A DNA stretch of 64,000 bases. It comes from Candidatus Butyricicoccus avistercoris. GTDB taxonomy: Bacteria > Bacillota > Clostridia > Oscillospirales > Butyricicoccaceae. Under the pieces are notes generated by a model that was not told where the DNA came from, did no database searches, and was given only the letters and a program-made list of their open reading frames with translations. Numbering within the stretch: the first letter of the stretch is position 1; each line of letters starts with the position of its first letter. Shown piece after piece: positions 1 through 10,531 of this stretch. The stretch spans positions 1 through 64,000 of the forward strand of contig DXIE01000008.1 in NCBI GenBank assembly GCA_019113005.1. The letters are read 5' to 3'. A program made the position numbers and the translations under genes.

Positions 1-279
1 TGGACTTAAAACAGATGCATGATTTAAAATAAAATCGAGTTTTAAATCAATGCCTAAGTTTTGCAGTTTTTCTAAATCCTCAGCTTTTGCAAATTCATTG
101 CTTAAATTATAGTCAACTACTGAAAAACCTCGGTCTAAATCGGTGTTAAAAACGCTAGGCAGTATATAAAATGAGCCGAAAACGTCTTTTAGCTCTGGTT
201 TGCTTAAAAACTCTACGATATCGCCTAAATTTTCGCCAATGCTATCTGGATAGGCGTTTAACATAGGATTATTTTTCAT
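1..279 (-). CDS. Sucrose phosphorylase-like GH13 (GH13_18-type) glycosidase, N-terminal fragment, truncated by window edge
   Basis: Reverse-strand frame open from ATG at 279 to the edge: MKNNPMLNAYPDSIGENLGDIVEFLSKPELKDVFGSFYILPSVFNTDLDRGFSVVDYNLS...LDFILNHASVLSP; resembles N-termini of sucrose phosphorylases (YPDS..., ILPxFxxxxDRGF, NH). Not in ORF track. Confidence 0.7.
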   Translation of the reverse strand, partial: MKNNPMLNAYPDSIGENLGDIVEFLSKPELKDVFGSFYILPSVFNTDLDRGFSVVDYNLSNEFAKAEDLEKLQNLGIDLKLDFILNHASVLSP

Positions 280-281
280 TA

Positions 282-1229
282 TTAAACGCCTCCCTCTGCC
301 ATTTGCTTGCGATACTGTGCATAAGTTAATAATTCGCCACTCTTTGAAACAATAATCTGAGCCTTGTGTGCCTGAGCCTCTAGCTGACGTTGTTCAATTT
401 CAAGTACCATTGTAACAAATGGACTGTCTACTGCACCATCTCTGTTTCTACTTCTTCTATGCTCAAGTGTTTCCTGTGGTGTGCTGTTTAACAGAATTGG
501 AATGTCTACACCAGTGTATTTATCACTGTTGCCGTGTGTCCATTCAATGATTAATACGTTTTTGTTTGAAAAATCTACTAAATCATACCATAAATCAAGC
601 TCAGTTCTGCCCATACGCTTGAGGTATAATTCATTTGCACCAGTCTTAAACTGCTTGATAATTGAAGAAAGCTCTGCAAAATTCTGCTCGTTTTCTGTGC
701 CAAGATAGCCAGAAAGAGCCTTTTTGCCCTCGTTTTGATATGTTTCAAGCCAAGGATATTCAGTGCAAAGTTTAGGGTCGCTGTCGGTGTCATTTGCCTG
801 TAACTCACGCAAAATAGCCTTTGTGTTTTCATTATAAAGACCACTTGCAACTAGTCCACGAACTGCACCATGACGGAAGACTCTTACTCTTTCAGCGTCA
901 TTTTGTGCTGGTATTCTATGAGGATAGTTGTCACCGCTTAGAATGTAACTGCCAATACCTGATTTTTGTAAAGCTGTGCCTAAAAGGCTTGCAGTTTCGC
1001 TTTTACCTACACCACTGCCGCCACAAACACAGATAACAGCTCGATTATATGGGTTATTAGCCATATATTTCTTTAGTTTTTCCACTAGAACAGGAAAAAT
1101 CAGCTTTGCTTTTTGTTTGTGAGAGTCATTTATTTCGATTTTATCTCCTGGCATATCACCATGCATAATATCATTTGTGATTTCTGGAAAATCTACTAAA
1201 TTTGAAAGGATATTCATTACATCTTGCAT
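282..1229 (-). CDS. P-loop kinase-like protein (adenylylsulfate/uridine-kinase-like fold) in alpha-galactoside locus
   Basis: 315 aa; Walker A GGSGVGKSE; lies between the GH13 and GH36 genes in the same orientation. Confidence 0.65.
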   Translation of the reverse strand: MQDVMNILSNLVDFPEITNDIMHGDMPGDKIEINDSHKQKAKLIFPVLVEKLKKYMANNPYNRAVICVCGGSGVGKSETASLLGTALQKSGIGSYILSGDNYPHRIPAQNDAERVRVFRHGAVRGLVASGLYNENTKAILRELQANDTDSDPKLCTEYPWLETYQNEGKKALSGYLGTENEQNFAELSSIIKQFKTGANELYLKRMGRTELDLWYDLVDFSNKNVLIIEWTHGNSDKYTGVDIPILLNSTPQETLEHRRSRNRDGAVDSPFVTMVLEIEQRQLEAQAHKAQIIVSKSGELLTYAQYRKQMAEGGV

Positions 1230-1233
1230 ATTC

Positions 1234-3426
1234 TCACTTCACCTTTTTACAAATTAAATGTAACTCGTAAGCTTTATATTCTCCATTTATAGGTTTAACT
1301 GGAAGTCCAGCGTTCATAAGTGTGCTACCAAAGTATAAATTGTCATCAAGTTCATATTCACAGTCAGCATTTAGACCACGAAGTTTGATATACTGTATAG
1401 GTGCATTACAATGTGTATCATACTTAACTATTTGTACAAGAGTTTCGTTTTTATCCTCAGATACAAACTGCCAAGCCACTTTATTATGGTCGTTTTCACA
1501 ATTTGTTAAGCGATAATATTTGCCATTATGCAGCAGATGCCAGTATTTTTTATAATTTTCGATTTGGCTTTTAACTTGCTCTTTTTCTTCATCAGAAATT
1601 AGGTTTAAGTCAAGCTCATAGCCAAAACTACCCGCCATAGCAACAATACCACGAGTGTTGAAATCAACCACACGACCAGTTTGATGATTAGGAACAGTAG
1701 AAACATGACTGCCAACAGTGCTTATAGGATAGCCGAAAGATGTACCATATTGAATGTGCAGTCTGGAAACAGCATCTGTGTTATCACTGCACCAAATTTG
1801 TGGAGAGTAGTACATCATGCCAGCATCAAAGCGACCGCCGCCGCCGCTACAACCTTCTAACAGTATATTAGGATAGCGAGAGAGCAAACGCTCCATAAAA
1901 TCATAAACACCAAGCATATATTTATATAAAATTTTGCCTTCACTTGAGTTTCCCTTAACAGCACTGTAAACATCATTTATACTGCGGTTCATATCCATTT
2001 TTATATAGGATATTTTTGCATCATCTATTACCTTGAAAATACTGTCGCAGATATAATCTACAACTTCCTTACGAGAAAAATCTAAAACAAGCTGATTTCT
2101 GCTTCTAATAGGCTTTTTATTTGGAATGGTAAATGCCCAATCTGGGTGATTTCTATATAAATCACTGTTCTCATTGACCATTTCTGGTTCAATCCAAAGA
2201 CCGAACTTCATACCTAGTGAGCAAATTTTTTCAGAAACTTCCCTTAAACTACCCTGTAATTTCTTTTCGTTTACCCACCAGTCACCAAGACCTTGGTTAT
2301 CATCATTACGAGAGCCAAACCAGCCATCATCTAAAACCATCATTTCAACGCCTAGCTCAGATGCCTGTTTAGCTATATTATACAGCTTTTCTCCATCAAA
2401 ATCAAAGTATGTAGCTTCCCAGTTATTGATTAAGATAGGACGGCGTTTTAGTTTATATTTACCACGACATACATTATGTCTGATAATATGATGATATTTA
2501 TGAGAAAGGGTTTCAAAACCGCTGCTGCTAAAGCACATAATAACTTCAGGAGCTAAAAAGCTTTCATTAGGCTCTAAATCGTAGTTAAAACGCTCTGATA
2601 ATACACCCATAGACAGACGAGTTTGACCATATTGGTCTTTTTCAGCTGTACACTCAAAATTACCGCTATAAACAAATGACATACCATAGCAACCACCAAA
2701 ATGCTCGGTTGTATCGTGCTCAGACAAAATAACAAATGGGTTATGCTGATGACTAGAAGTACCACGTCTACTGCAAATTGAGAATGCACCATGCTCGATA
2801 TGTGTACGCTCCATAGTGCGTTCGCCAGCGTGACGTCCATGGAAATGAATTAAATCAAAATCACCAGTTAGAAAATCAAGATTTGCAGATAATGCTTTTG
2901 AAAGAGTGATTTTTTTATCACTGCCATTTGTGATTTTTGCAGCACGAGTGATAATATCTTCATCTTCAAAAACACCATAATAAAGCTGAACTTTTAAATC
3001 AAGACGAGTGTCAACCAGATTTATAATAAGTGTCATAGCTTTATTATTATCGGAATAAACGGCAGGTAAATCATTCAGGGTATATTTACCCTGAATGATT
3101 TCATATGAGTCGACTCTTAAATCACAGCCACTTGTATTATTGCTGTCTATAACATCAAAAGCAGTTTTGCGATAATCACCTGAGCCATGGAAAGGATATT
3201 CCTGAGATAAAACATCAAGTGAATATGTGCGGTCGTTTTCAGCCTCGTAAGGATTGCCTGAAAATCCTCTGTCCTGATATTGTACAAGATAGCTTGTGTC
3301 GTTACTCAGTTTCTCGCCATAGTAGTTATGAAGTAAGAAACCAAACTTATCTATTTTCATTTGATAAGTTGTATTTTTAGTATTAAGAGAAAAAACCTTG
3401 TTTTTCTTATCCCATAAAATTGCCAT
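1234..3426 (-). CDS. Alpha-galactosidase, GH36 family
   Basis: 730 aa; YIKMDMNRS nucleophile region, EGCSGGGGRFD, DDGWFGSRNDD motifs. Confidence 0.95.
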   Translation of the reverse strand: MAILWDKKNKVFSLNTKNTTYQMKIDKFGFLLHNYYGEKLSNDTSYLVQYQDRGFSGNPYEAENDRTYSLDVLSQEYPFHGSGDYRKTAFDVIDSNNTSGCDLRVDSYEIIQGKYTLNDLPAVYSDNNKAMTLIINLVDTRLDLKVQLYYGVFEDEDIITRAAKITNGSDKKITLSKALSANLDFLTGDFDLIHFHGRHAGERTMERTHIEHGAFSICSRRGTSSHQHNPFVILSEHDTTEHFGGCYGMSFVYSGNFECTAEKDQYGQTRLSMGVLSERFNYDLEPNESFLAPEVIMCFSSSGFETLSHKYHHIIRHNVCRGKYKLKRRPILINNWEATYFDFDGEKLYNIAKQASELGVEMMVLDDGWFGSRNDDNQGLGDWWVNEKKLQGSLREVSEKICSLGMKFGLWIEPEMVNENSDLYRNHPDWAFTIPNKKPIRSRNQLVLDFSRKEVVDYICDSIFKVIDDAKISYIKMDMNRSINDVYSAVKGNSSEGKILYKYMLGVYDFMERLLSRYPNILLEGCSGGGGRFDAGMMYYSPQIWCSDNTDAVSRLHIQYGTSFGYPISTVGSHVSTVPNHQTGRVVDFNTRGIVAMAGSFGYELDLNLISDEEKEQVKSQIENYKKYWHLLHNGKYYRLTNCENDHNKVAWQFVSEDKNETLVQIVKYDTHCNAPIQYIKLRGLNADCEYELDDNLYFGSTLMNAGLPVKPINGEYKAYELHLICKKVK

Positions 3427-3444
3427 AAAATTTCCTCGCTTTAG

Positions 3445-4269
3445 TTATTTGCCGCCTGTCATAGCAACGCCTTCGATAAAGTGACGTTGGAACAGAATAT
3501 AGAGAATTAGCATAGGAGCCATTGCTAAAATACTACCTGCCATAAGAACAGGGAAGTTAGTTACAAACTGACCGTTAAGAGTAGATAGACCAGAAGAAAG
3601 GGTCATCATATTAACGTCAGTGTTTACAATAAGAGGCCACATCAGGTCGCCATAAGCAAACACCGCAGTAAATATAGCAATAGCTACAATACCTGGAACG
3701 GTTAGTGGTAACATAACTTTTGTGAACGTCTGCCATTTTGTGCAGCCATCTAGCTGAGCTGCTTCAGCTATTTCATCTGGAATACCCATATAAATTTGTC
3801 TTAAGAAGAAAGTACCAAAAGCACTAACCAGACCTGGGAATACTAAACCGAAAATGCTTTCTGTAAGCTCAAATTTAGCAAGCATTTGATACTGTGGAAT
3901 TAAGAAAATCTGAGAAGGTAACATCATTTGAATAAGTACCAGACTGAATAACGCTTTTTTGAAAGGAAATTCAATCTTTGCAAAAGCATAACCAGCCATA
4001 GAGCTAAATACAACAGCACAAACTATACGGAAGAAAATCATTTGTGCGGTATTCCAATATAGTTTTGGGAAAGGTAAGCTTTCCATAGCCTGTTTAAAGG
4101 CATCTAGTTTCCACTCACTAGGGAAAATCACAGGAGGAATTTGCATAGCTTCTGTATTTGTTTTAAATGCGGTTAAAACCATCCAAACGAATGGGAACAG
4201 CATTGTAATAGCACCGATGCTAAGTGCAATATAAACTAATATATTTGCTTTGTTTATAGGTTTTTTCAT
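3445..4269 (-). CDS. Carbohydrate ABC transporter permease (MsmG/MalG-like)
   Basis: 274 aa, multi-TM, EAAQLDGCTKWQTFTKVMLPL EAA loop. Confidence 0.93.
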   Translation of the reverse strand: MKKPINKANILVYIALSIGAITMLFPFVWMVLTAFKTNTEAMQIPPVIFPSEWKLDAFKQAMESLPFPKLYWNTAQMIFFRIVCAVVFSSMAGYAFAKIEFPFKKALFSLVLIQMMLPSQIFLIPQYQMLAKFELTESIFGLVFPGLVSAFGTFFLRQIYMGIPDEIAEAAQLDGCTKWQTFTKVMLPLTVPGIVAIAIFTAVFAYGDLMWPLIVNTDVNMMTLSSGLSTLNGQFVTNFPVLMAGSILAMAPMLILYILFQRHFIEGVAMTGGK

Positions 4270-4283
4270 GCTGTCGAACCTCC

Positions 4284-5165
4284 TTATACTTCGTAATTAA
4301 CCCATTTTTTCTGACCGATAAACTGCACTATGGTCACAATACCTATAAGAAGTACAGTCCAAACGGCTATTGCAGAGCCTAGACCCTTGTTACCAGCTAT
4401 AAAGCTTTCACGATAGAATAAATACATTAAGCTTTGTGCATCTGTAAGAGCAGGGTTTTGTTGGTCTACCATCATGTAGATTAGGTCATATACTTTTAAA
4501 GATGCCATAAGTCGCATAATAAGTACAACAAACAGAGTAGGGGATACCATTGGAATAGTTATAGTAAAAAACTGCTTTACTTTGCTTGCACCATCAAGAC
4601 TTGCTGCTTCATAGTAAGACTTTGAAATATTCTGAATACCAGATAAAAGCAGTATTGCATCATAACCTAGAGAACTCCAAATAGAAACAATAGCACATGT
4701 TATAAGCACAATTTTAGGGTCTGTAATCCATTTGATATCTGTGCCAAGAACAGAGTTAATAATACCAAAATCAGCATTGAAAAGCCATTTCCAAACCATA
4801 GCAACTGCAGCAGGTGCAACTACCATAGGTAGGAAATAAATTGTTCTGAAAATACTTCTGCCCTTAATTTTGGCATTTAGTAGCACAGCAAGTATAAGTG
4901 CAAAGAAAATACCTACTGGAACGGTTAAAACACAAAACCAAACTGAATTCCATGTTGCTTTCCAGAATTCTTGGCTAGAGAACATTGTGATGTAGTTTTG
5001 TATTCCAGAGAATTCATACTTACCAAAAGCTTTCGTTGAAGAAAGGCTCATTATAATAGTTTCGATAAATGGATAAATATTTAAAACAATAAGTCCTAGT
5101 ATGGTTGGGAATATCATTAGATATCCCCAAAACATATCACTTCTACTTTTCTTGCCTATCTTCAC
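4284..5165 (-). CDS. Carbohydrate ABC transporter permease (MsmF/MalF-like)
   Basis: 293 aa, multi-TM, EAASLDGASKVKQFFTITIPMVSP EAA loop. Confidence 0.93.
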   Translation of the reverse strand: MKIGKKSRSDMFWGYLMIFPTILGLIVLNIYPFIETIIMSLSSTKAFGKYEFSGIQNYITMFSSQEFWKATWNSVWFCVLTVPVGIFFALILAVLLNAKIKGRSIFRTIYFLPMVVAPAAVAMVWKWLFNADFGIINSVLGTDIKWITDPKIVLITCAIVSIWSSLGYDAILLLSGIQNISKSYYEAASLDGASKVKQFFTITIPMVSPTLFVVLIMRLMASLKVYDLIYMMVDQQNPALTDAQSLMYLFYRESFIAGNKGLGSAIAVWTVLLIGIVTIVQFIGQKKWVNYEV

Positions 5166-5187
5166 AAGAAAACCCCCTTTTCAATAA

Positions 5188-6459
5188 TTAACCAGCACTT
5201 GCCTCATCAATAATTTTCTGCATATTTGCAAGACCGTCCTTAATGCTTACTTGCTTGGAGTAAATCTTTAATAGCTCATCGCTTACCTTAGTTTTCCATT
5301 CAGGACGGGAAGCGTTGTTTACGCTCTGAACGCCATAATCAAACATTTCTAGAACAGGAGTAACGTCGATATCATAATCTTTGAAAACGCCAACCCAAGT
5401 TTCTTCTAAACCTTCGTATGCTGGAATAGCAGCACCGCTTTCACCTTGGATACGTTGACCTTCTTCAGAACCGAAGAATTTAAGAACGTCTTTTACAACA
5501 TCTGCATTTTTATTGTTTGCACCTGTTGCATAGCAAAGACCATTTGAAATGGTAGCACGACCATCGCCAGAAACTGGGTTTGGTGCTTTTGGAAGAACAG
5601 CAACCTGTAATTTGCCATTTAATTCAGGATTGTTTTGTAACATAGGTAGGAAGTTCCAGTTACCTTCAAAGTACATAGCACCTTGACCAGATAGGAATGC
5701 TGTACCAGGAGCTTGCTCACCAAAATATGCTTGGTCTGGACACCAGTCATAATCTTGCAGACCAATATAGAACTCCATAGCTTCCTGAGTTGCTGGCTGG
5801 TCAAAACCTGCCTTAGTATTGTCATCGTTTAGAATATATCCGCCATTCTGGTAAACAAAGTTCCAGTAACCAAGCTGTTCATCAGCATAAGCCATGTAAC
5901 CATACTTACCAGTCTTATCATAGATTTGCTGAGAAGCAGATATTAGATTGTCCCAAGTCCATGTATCGTCTGGATATGCAACACCTGCCTCATCAAAAAG
6001 CTCCTTGTTGTATACTAGACATACAACGTCTTTGTCCTTAGGAACACCATAGAGCTTGCCGTCGCTGCCCTGTGCATTTTGTAGAGAAATATCGGAGAAT
6101 TTGTCTGTTTCTACAATGTCGCTAACATCGGCTAAAATACCATTGTCTGCATATTTAAAGATTTCGTTTGTGTGCATCCAAAAAATATCAGGTAGCTTGT
6201 TGCCAGTTGCAGCAGCTTCAAGTTTTGTCCAGTATTCAGCCCAACCAGTAACTTGAACTTCAATATTTACATTTGGATTTTTCTCTGTGTATGCATCACA
6301 CATAGCTTCCATACCAGCTTTTTGACCTACGTCCCAGATTTGGAAAGTAAGATTTACTTTACCGTCAGCTGAACTATCTGACCCACCACCACAAGCTGAT
6401 GTGGTGAGCATCATACCGAGTGCAAGAGCTCCTGCAAAAAGACGTTTTACATTTTTCAT
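5188..6459 (-). CDS. Extracellular sugar-binding lipoprotein of ABC transporter
   Basis: 423 aa; lipoprotein signal ...LTTSACGGG; family 1 solute-binding pattern. Confidence 0.93.
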   Translation of the reverse strand: MKNVKRLFAGALALGMMLTTSACGGGSDSSADGKVNLTFQIWDVGQKAGMEAMCDAYTEKNPNVNIEVQVTGWAEYWTKLEAAATGNKLPDIFWMHTNEIFKYADNGILADVSDIVETDKFSDISLQNAQGSDGKLYGVPKDKDVVCLVYNKELFDEAGVAYPDDTWTWDNLISASQQIYDKTGKYGYMAYADEQLGYWNFVYQNGGYILNDDNTKAGFDQPATQEAMEFYIGLQDYDWCPDQAYFGEQAPGTAFLSGQGAMYFEGNWNFLPMLQNNPELNGKLQVAVLPKAPNPVSGDGRATISNGLCYATGANNKNADVVKDVLKFFGSEEGQRIQGESGAAIPAYEGLEETWVGVFKDYDIDVTPVLEMFDYGVQSVNNASRPEWKTKVSDELLKIYSKQVSIKDGLANMQKIIDEASAG

Positions 6460-6737
6460 TCTGATATCCTCCTTAATAATCAGAGTGAATAAAAGCCACT
6501 CTATTCAATATTACTAATTTTCTTCTCCTCTTTTTGTATGTTGTGCACTATCTACAAAAAGTTAATCTGTAGTATGTGTGTATTATACTTTATGCACAAG
6601 GATTTGTGAATATTTTTATTCCACTTTTTATATCTCAATTTGATACTTTGATGTTAATTATATTGAAGTCAGGTTACATTATGGTATATAATATAATAAA
6701 TATAAGATTGCAAGTAAATTCTGGAGGTGTAAAATCT

Positions 6738-7559
6738 ATGTCAGATAAAGGGCTTAAGTTCCATGTTTTTTCAGATGAACGTTTTGTAGACCTTAACTTA
6801 TATCAGTTTGGTTATGAAAAGTGTGCACCACTTCACTCATATGGGCCATATGCTCGCAATCATTATTTATTTCATTATGTGATTTCTGGGAAAGGATATT
6901 TGCGTTCAGATGAGCTTTATGAGGTAACAGCGGGACATGGTTTTTTGATAGAGCCAAATCAAGTTACAACATATTTTGCAGATGAAAATGAGCCATGGGA
7001 ATATGCTTGGATAGAGTTTGATGGACTTCGTGTGAGGGAAAGTTTACAGCTCGCAGGACTTAGCATAAATCAGCCGATATATACACCTATAAATTCAAAA
7101 GAAGGTGCATTATTATTAAATGAAATAATGTATATTGTTGATAATGGGGCAGAAAGACCTATGCTTATAATAGGTCATGCATTTATATTTTTAGACCAGC
7201 TTATGAAGTCATCATCTACAAAGATAAAAAGAACAGGTAAAAGACTACGAGATTTTTATATGAAAGAGGCACTTTCCTTTATAGAGCAAAATTATCAAAA
7301 TGATATATCTATTGAGGATATAGCATCTTCATGTGGACTTAATAGAAATTATTTTGGTAAAATATTCAGAAATACAATGGGAAAGACACCACAGGAATTT
7401 TTATTAAGCTATCGTATGGCAAAAGCAGCACAGCTTTTAAAAGAAACCACATTTTCGGTAGGGGCTATTGCAGCCATGGTAGGCTATCAAAATCCACTTC
7501 ATTTTTCCCGTGCATTTAAGAATATATATGGTTGTTCACCAAGAAATTATAGACAATAA
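6738..7559 (+). CDS. AraC family transcriptional regulator
   Basis: C-terminal double HTH (IEDIASSCGLNRNYFGKIFRNTMGKTPQEFLLSYRM). Start moved from 6576 to ATG 6738, preceded by GGAGGTG. Confidence 0.9.
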   Translation: MSDKGLKFHVFSDERFVDLNLYQFGYEKCAPLHSYGPYARNHYLFHYVISGKGYLRSDELYEVTAGHGFLIEPNQVTTYFADENEPWEYAWIEFDGLRVRESLQLAGLSINQPIYTPINSKEGALLLNEIMYIVDNGAERPMLIIGHAFIFLDQLMKSSSTKIKRTGKRLRDFYMKEALSFIEQNYQNDISIEDIASSCGLNRNYFGKIFRNTMGKTPQEFLLSYRMAKAAQLLKETTFSVGAIAAMVGYQNPLHFSRAFKNIYGCSPRNYRQ

Positions 7560-7561
7560 AA

Positions 7562-7588
7562 AAACCGCTGTTTACTAGACAGCGGTTT
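7562..7588. terminator. Rho-independent terminator hairpin between convergent AraC and MCP genes
   Basis: AAACCGCTG-tttactaga-CAGCGGTTT with flanking A/T tracts. Confidence 0.85.
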
Positions 7589-7594
7589 TATCTT

Positions 7595-9562
7595 TTAATT
7601 TAATTTAAATTTGGAAACAAGGTTTTTAAGCATTTCAGCTTGACCAGAAAGCTCTTCACTTGCAGCGGCAGATTCTTCAGCAGTTGCAGAGTTAGTTTGT
7701 ACAACACTTGCGATTTGTTCTGTTCCTTGAGTGATTTGGGAAATAGAAATATATTGTTCTTGAACTGCTTTAGATACATCTTCCATACTGCTAACAGCCT
7801 TACCAGCAGATGCCAATACATCTTCTACCGCAGTGATTACATTTTCCATCATCTCAGAGCCACCTTCAACAGCTACAACGGACTTTTCAATCAGTTGTTT
7901 AGTAGCCTTAGCAGCCTGGTCGGATTTAGATGCAAGGTTTCTAACTTCATCAGCTACAACCGCAAAGCCCTTACCAGCTTCACCTGCACGAGCAGCCTCT
8001 ACTGCTGCATTAAGTGCTAGAATATTGGTTTGGAATGCAATATCTTCTATGGTAGATATAATCTTGCTGATTTCTTGTGATGAGCTAGAGATATCCTTCA
8101 TAATTTTGCTGAGATTAATAATAGCTTCATTACTTTTTTGAAGTTTTCCTCCTGCTTCATTAGATACATTTCGTGCATACAAAGATATATCAGCGGTTTT
8201 CTTACTTGAAGACTCTATATCGCCTATTGTTGCAGACAATTCTTCAACAGCACTTGCTTGCTCAGTAGCACCCTGTGCCAGAGCTTGTGAACCATTAGCA
8301 ACTTGGTCTGCACCTATGGCAACTTGGTCAGAAGCTACATGAATTTGTGATAAGATATCACTTAAATTGCCTGTGATTTGCTTTATACTTGGCAATAACT
8401 GCTTATAATCGCCAACATAATAGCTTTCGTTTTTAGATTTAACTGTAAAATCACCATCAGCCATTTTACTAAGTAAATACTTTATATCTTCTATTAGAGC
8501 ATGTAAAGTTTTTACTATATGGTCTGTTTCCTTAACAAGTCGTCCAGTTTCGTCATTGGATTTTATTTGTGGCATAGGTGTTTTCAAGTCACCCTTTGCG
8601 AGTAATGCTATACGTTTAACGCAGTCTTCTACTGGTTTACCTATGGCATGTGACAAACGAACACTTATATATAAACCGACTAGAATTGCGATAACAATAA
8701 TTACTGCTGTTACAAAAGCACCTGTATAAATAGGTCCCATAAGGTCAGATTTTGGAACACCAATACCTAGACTCCAACCATCAGTTTCTTCGATAGGTGC
8801 ATACGCAAGCAACTTAGCCACTCCATTTATTTTGTATTCACCAACACCACTTTCACCTTGTCGCATTTTTGAGTGGTAGTTAGCCAAAGTTTCTAAAGAG
8901 GAATCACTAGTAGCTTCATTTTCTATATTTTGATTGCAAACAACAGAGGCATCAGGGTCAGCTATTGTATTACCATCTTTATCTATAATGTAAGGAGCAC
9001 TGTTATCTGTAATATGTACTGATGCTACAATATCATTTAAAAAGTTCTCATCAGGAACAAGGTATACAACACCAACAACCTCACTAGATGGTACACCATC
9101 TTTCCAAAGAGGAGCAGCAACAATAACAGTTAGCTCATTTGTTACGCTACTTCTTACAGGAGTAGAAACATAACACTCACCATTTAATGCATGTTGGAAA
9201 TACTCTCTGTCAGAATAGTTATTTCCATCAAATAAACTGTCACCGTTTAAGTCTAATAAGTTGCCACGAATCATGTTGTATTGTTTAGCATAAGTATCTA
9301 TAAGCTGTTGCTTTTCGCTTAAAGGAATGGTTGGATTACTAAGTCTTGCAACCGAACCAACTGCACCAGCTGCATATTTATATGCAGTTAATTCTTTTTC
9401 AATTCTAGATGCTGTAATAGAAGAAGTTCCTTCTATGGAGGTTTTCAGCATAGACATAGAACTGGAAAAATTCATAGATATGCTAACGATACCAAGTATA
9501 ACCATGCTAATGATTATTGTTGATATCATTCCAAGCCTTATCTTTCCTTTTATACTTTTCAT
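7595..9562 (-). CDS. Methyl-accepting chemotaxis protein with N-terminal Cache-like sensor, HAMP
   Basis: 655 aa; signalling hairpin [45 protein letters not shown]. Confidence 0.95.
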   Translation of the reverse strand: MKSIKGKIRLGMISTIIISMVILGIVSISMNFSSSMSMLKTSIEGTSSITASRIEKELTAYKYAAGAVGSVARLSNPTIPLSEKQQLIDTYAKQYNMIRGNLLDLNGDSLFDGNNYSDREYFQHALNGECYVSTPVRSSVTNELTVIVAAPLWKDGVPSSEVVGVVYLVPDENFLNDIVASVHITDNSAPYIIDKDGNTIADPDASVVCNQNIENEATSDSSLETLANYHSKMRQGESGVGEYKINGVAKLLAYAPIEETDGWSLGIGVPKSDLMGPIYTGAFVTAVIIVIAILVGLYISVRLSHAIGKPVEDCVKRIALLAKGDLKTPMPQIKSNDETGRLVKETDHIVKTLHALIEDIKYLLSKMADGDFTVKSKNESYYVGDYKQLLPSIKQITGNLSDILSQIHVASDQVAIGADQVANGSQALAQGATEQASAVEELSATIGDIESSSKKTADISLYARNVSNEAGGKLQKSNEAIINLSKIMKDISSSSQEISKIISTIEDIAFQTNILALNAAVEAARAGEAGKGFAVVADEVRNLASKSDQAAKATKQLIEKSVVAVEGGSEMMENVITAVEDVLASAGKAVSSMEDVSKAVQEQYISISQITQGTEQIASVVQTNSATAEESAAASEELSGQAEMLKNLVSKFKLN

Positions 9563-9777
9563 GAAGTATCAACTCCCATATATATAATACTTTAACATAT
9601 ATCGACATTTACCAAAAAAAATTAATAGTGTTTTATTAATTTTATTATAAATATAAAAAATATATATTTTAATATACGTTGTTTTTTACAAATGCTTTGT
9701 TTGGATTTTTTTATTTATAAAAATATAATATATAACATATATTTACTTTAGAAAATTAAATTAGGAGGTAAAATTTT

Positions 9778-10461
9778 ATGTTATTGGCATCAAGTTTACT
9801 TATGAGTGCCATTTATTTGGTTTTAAGAGTACAAGGCAGTAGTTTCCCAAAGCCTCTTACAGCTAAACAAGAGCAAGAATATGTAGAAAATATGTTAAAA
9901 GGTGATAATCAGGCAAAATCTAAATTAATAGAACATAATTTAAGACTTGTAGCTCATGTTGTAAAAAAATATTACTCCGACCCTGCCGACCAAGATGATT
10001 TAATATCAATAGGTACAATAGGACTTATGAAAGCGGTAAACAGTTATAGACCTGAAAAAGGGGTAAAACTTGCAACTTATGCTGCAAGATGCATAGAAAA
10101 CGAAATACTAATGCATTTTAGAGCAAATAGAAAATCAGCAAATGAAATTTCGCTTTCTGAAACATTAGACCATGATGGTGATGGAAATTCACTTGAACTT
10201 ATGGATATGATAAGTTGTGAAGATGAAAACTTAAAAAAAATAGATAATAATGATGAGTATAATGAACTTTATAAATATATAAAAGCTAATTTACAACCAA
10301 GAGAACAGCAAATTATAGCTTTGAGATATGGCTTATATGGTAAAGAGCCTCTTACACAAAGAGAAATTGCATCAATATATAAAATATCACGCTCGTATAT
10401 ATCAAGAATAGAAAAAAAGGCATTACAAAAACTTGCAAATGCATTTAATCTCGAAAAATAG
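9778..10461 (+). CDS. sigK: RNA polymerase sporulation sigma factor SigK
   Basis: 227 aa, SFPKPLTAKQEQEYVENMLKGDNQAKSKLIEHNLRLVAHVVKKY, sigma-70 regions 2 and 4; single uninterrupted ORF. Confidence 0.85.
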   Translation: MLLASSLLMSAIYLVLRVQGSSFPKPLTAKQEQEYVENMLKGDNQAKSKLIEHNLRLVAHVVKKYYSDPADQDDLISIGTIGLMKAVNSYRPEKGVKLATYAARCIENEILMHFRANRKSANEISLSETLDHDGDGNSLELMDMISCEDENLKKIDNNDEYNELYKYIKANLQPREQQIIALRYGLYGKEPLTQREIASIYKISRSYISRIEKKALQKLANAFNLEK

Positions 10462-10531
10462 TGTATTTATTGACAAAATTCTACTTTTTTCTTAAAATAT
10501 AAATATATTTTATTAAGGAAGTTTATATATA

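Noticed and set aside
6483-6503. AGAGTG...CACTCT inverted repeat upstream of the sugar-binding protein gene
   Set aside because: Only 6-bp arms with a 9-nt loop in AT-rich DNA; too weak to claim as an operator or riboswitch.
6576-6737. N-terminal extension of the AraC-family ORF
   Set aside because: The strong SD GGAGGTG lies directly before ATG 6738; upstream residues are hydrophobic, AT-rich and not AraC-like.
7640-8141. Plus-strand ORFs antisense to the MCP
   Set aside because: Overlap the conserved MCP signalling domain; coding evidence is entirely on the minus strand.
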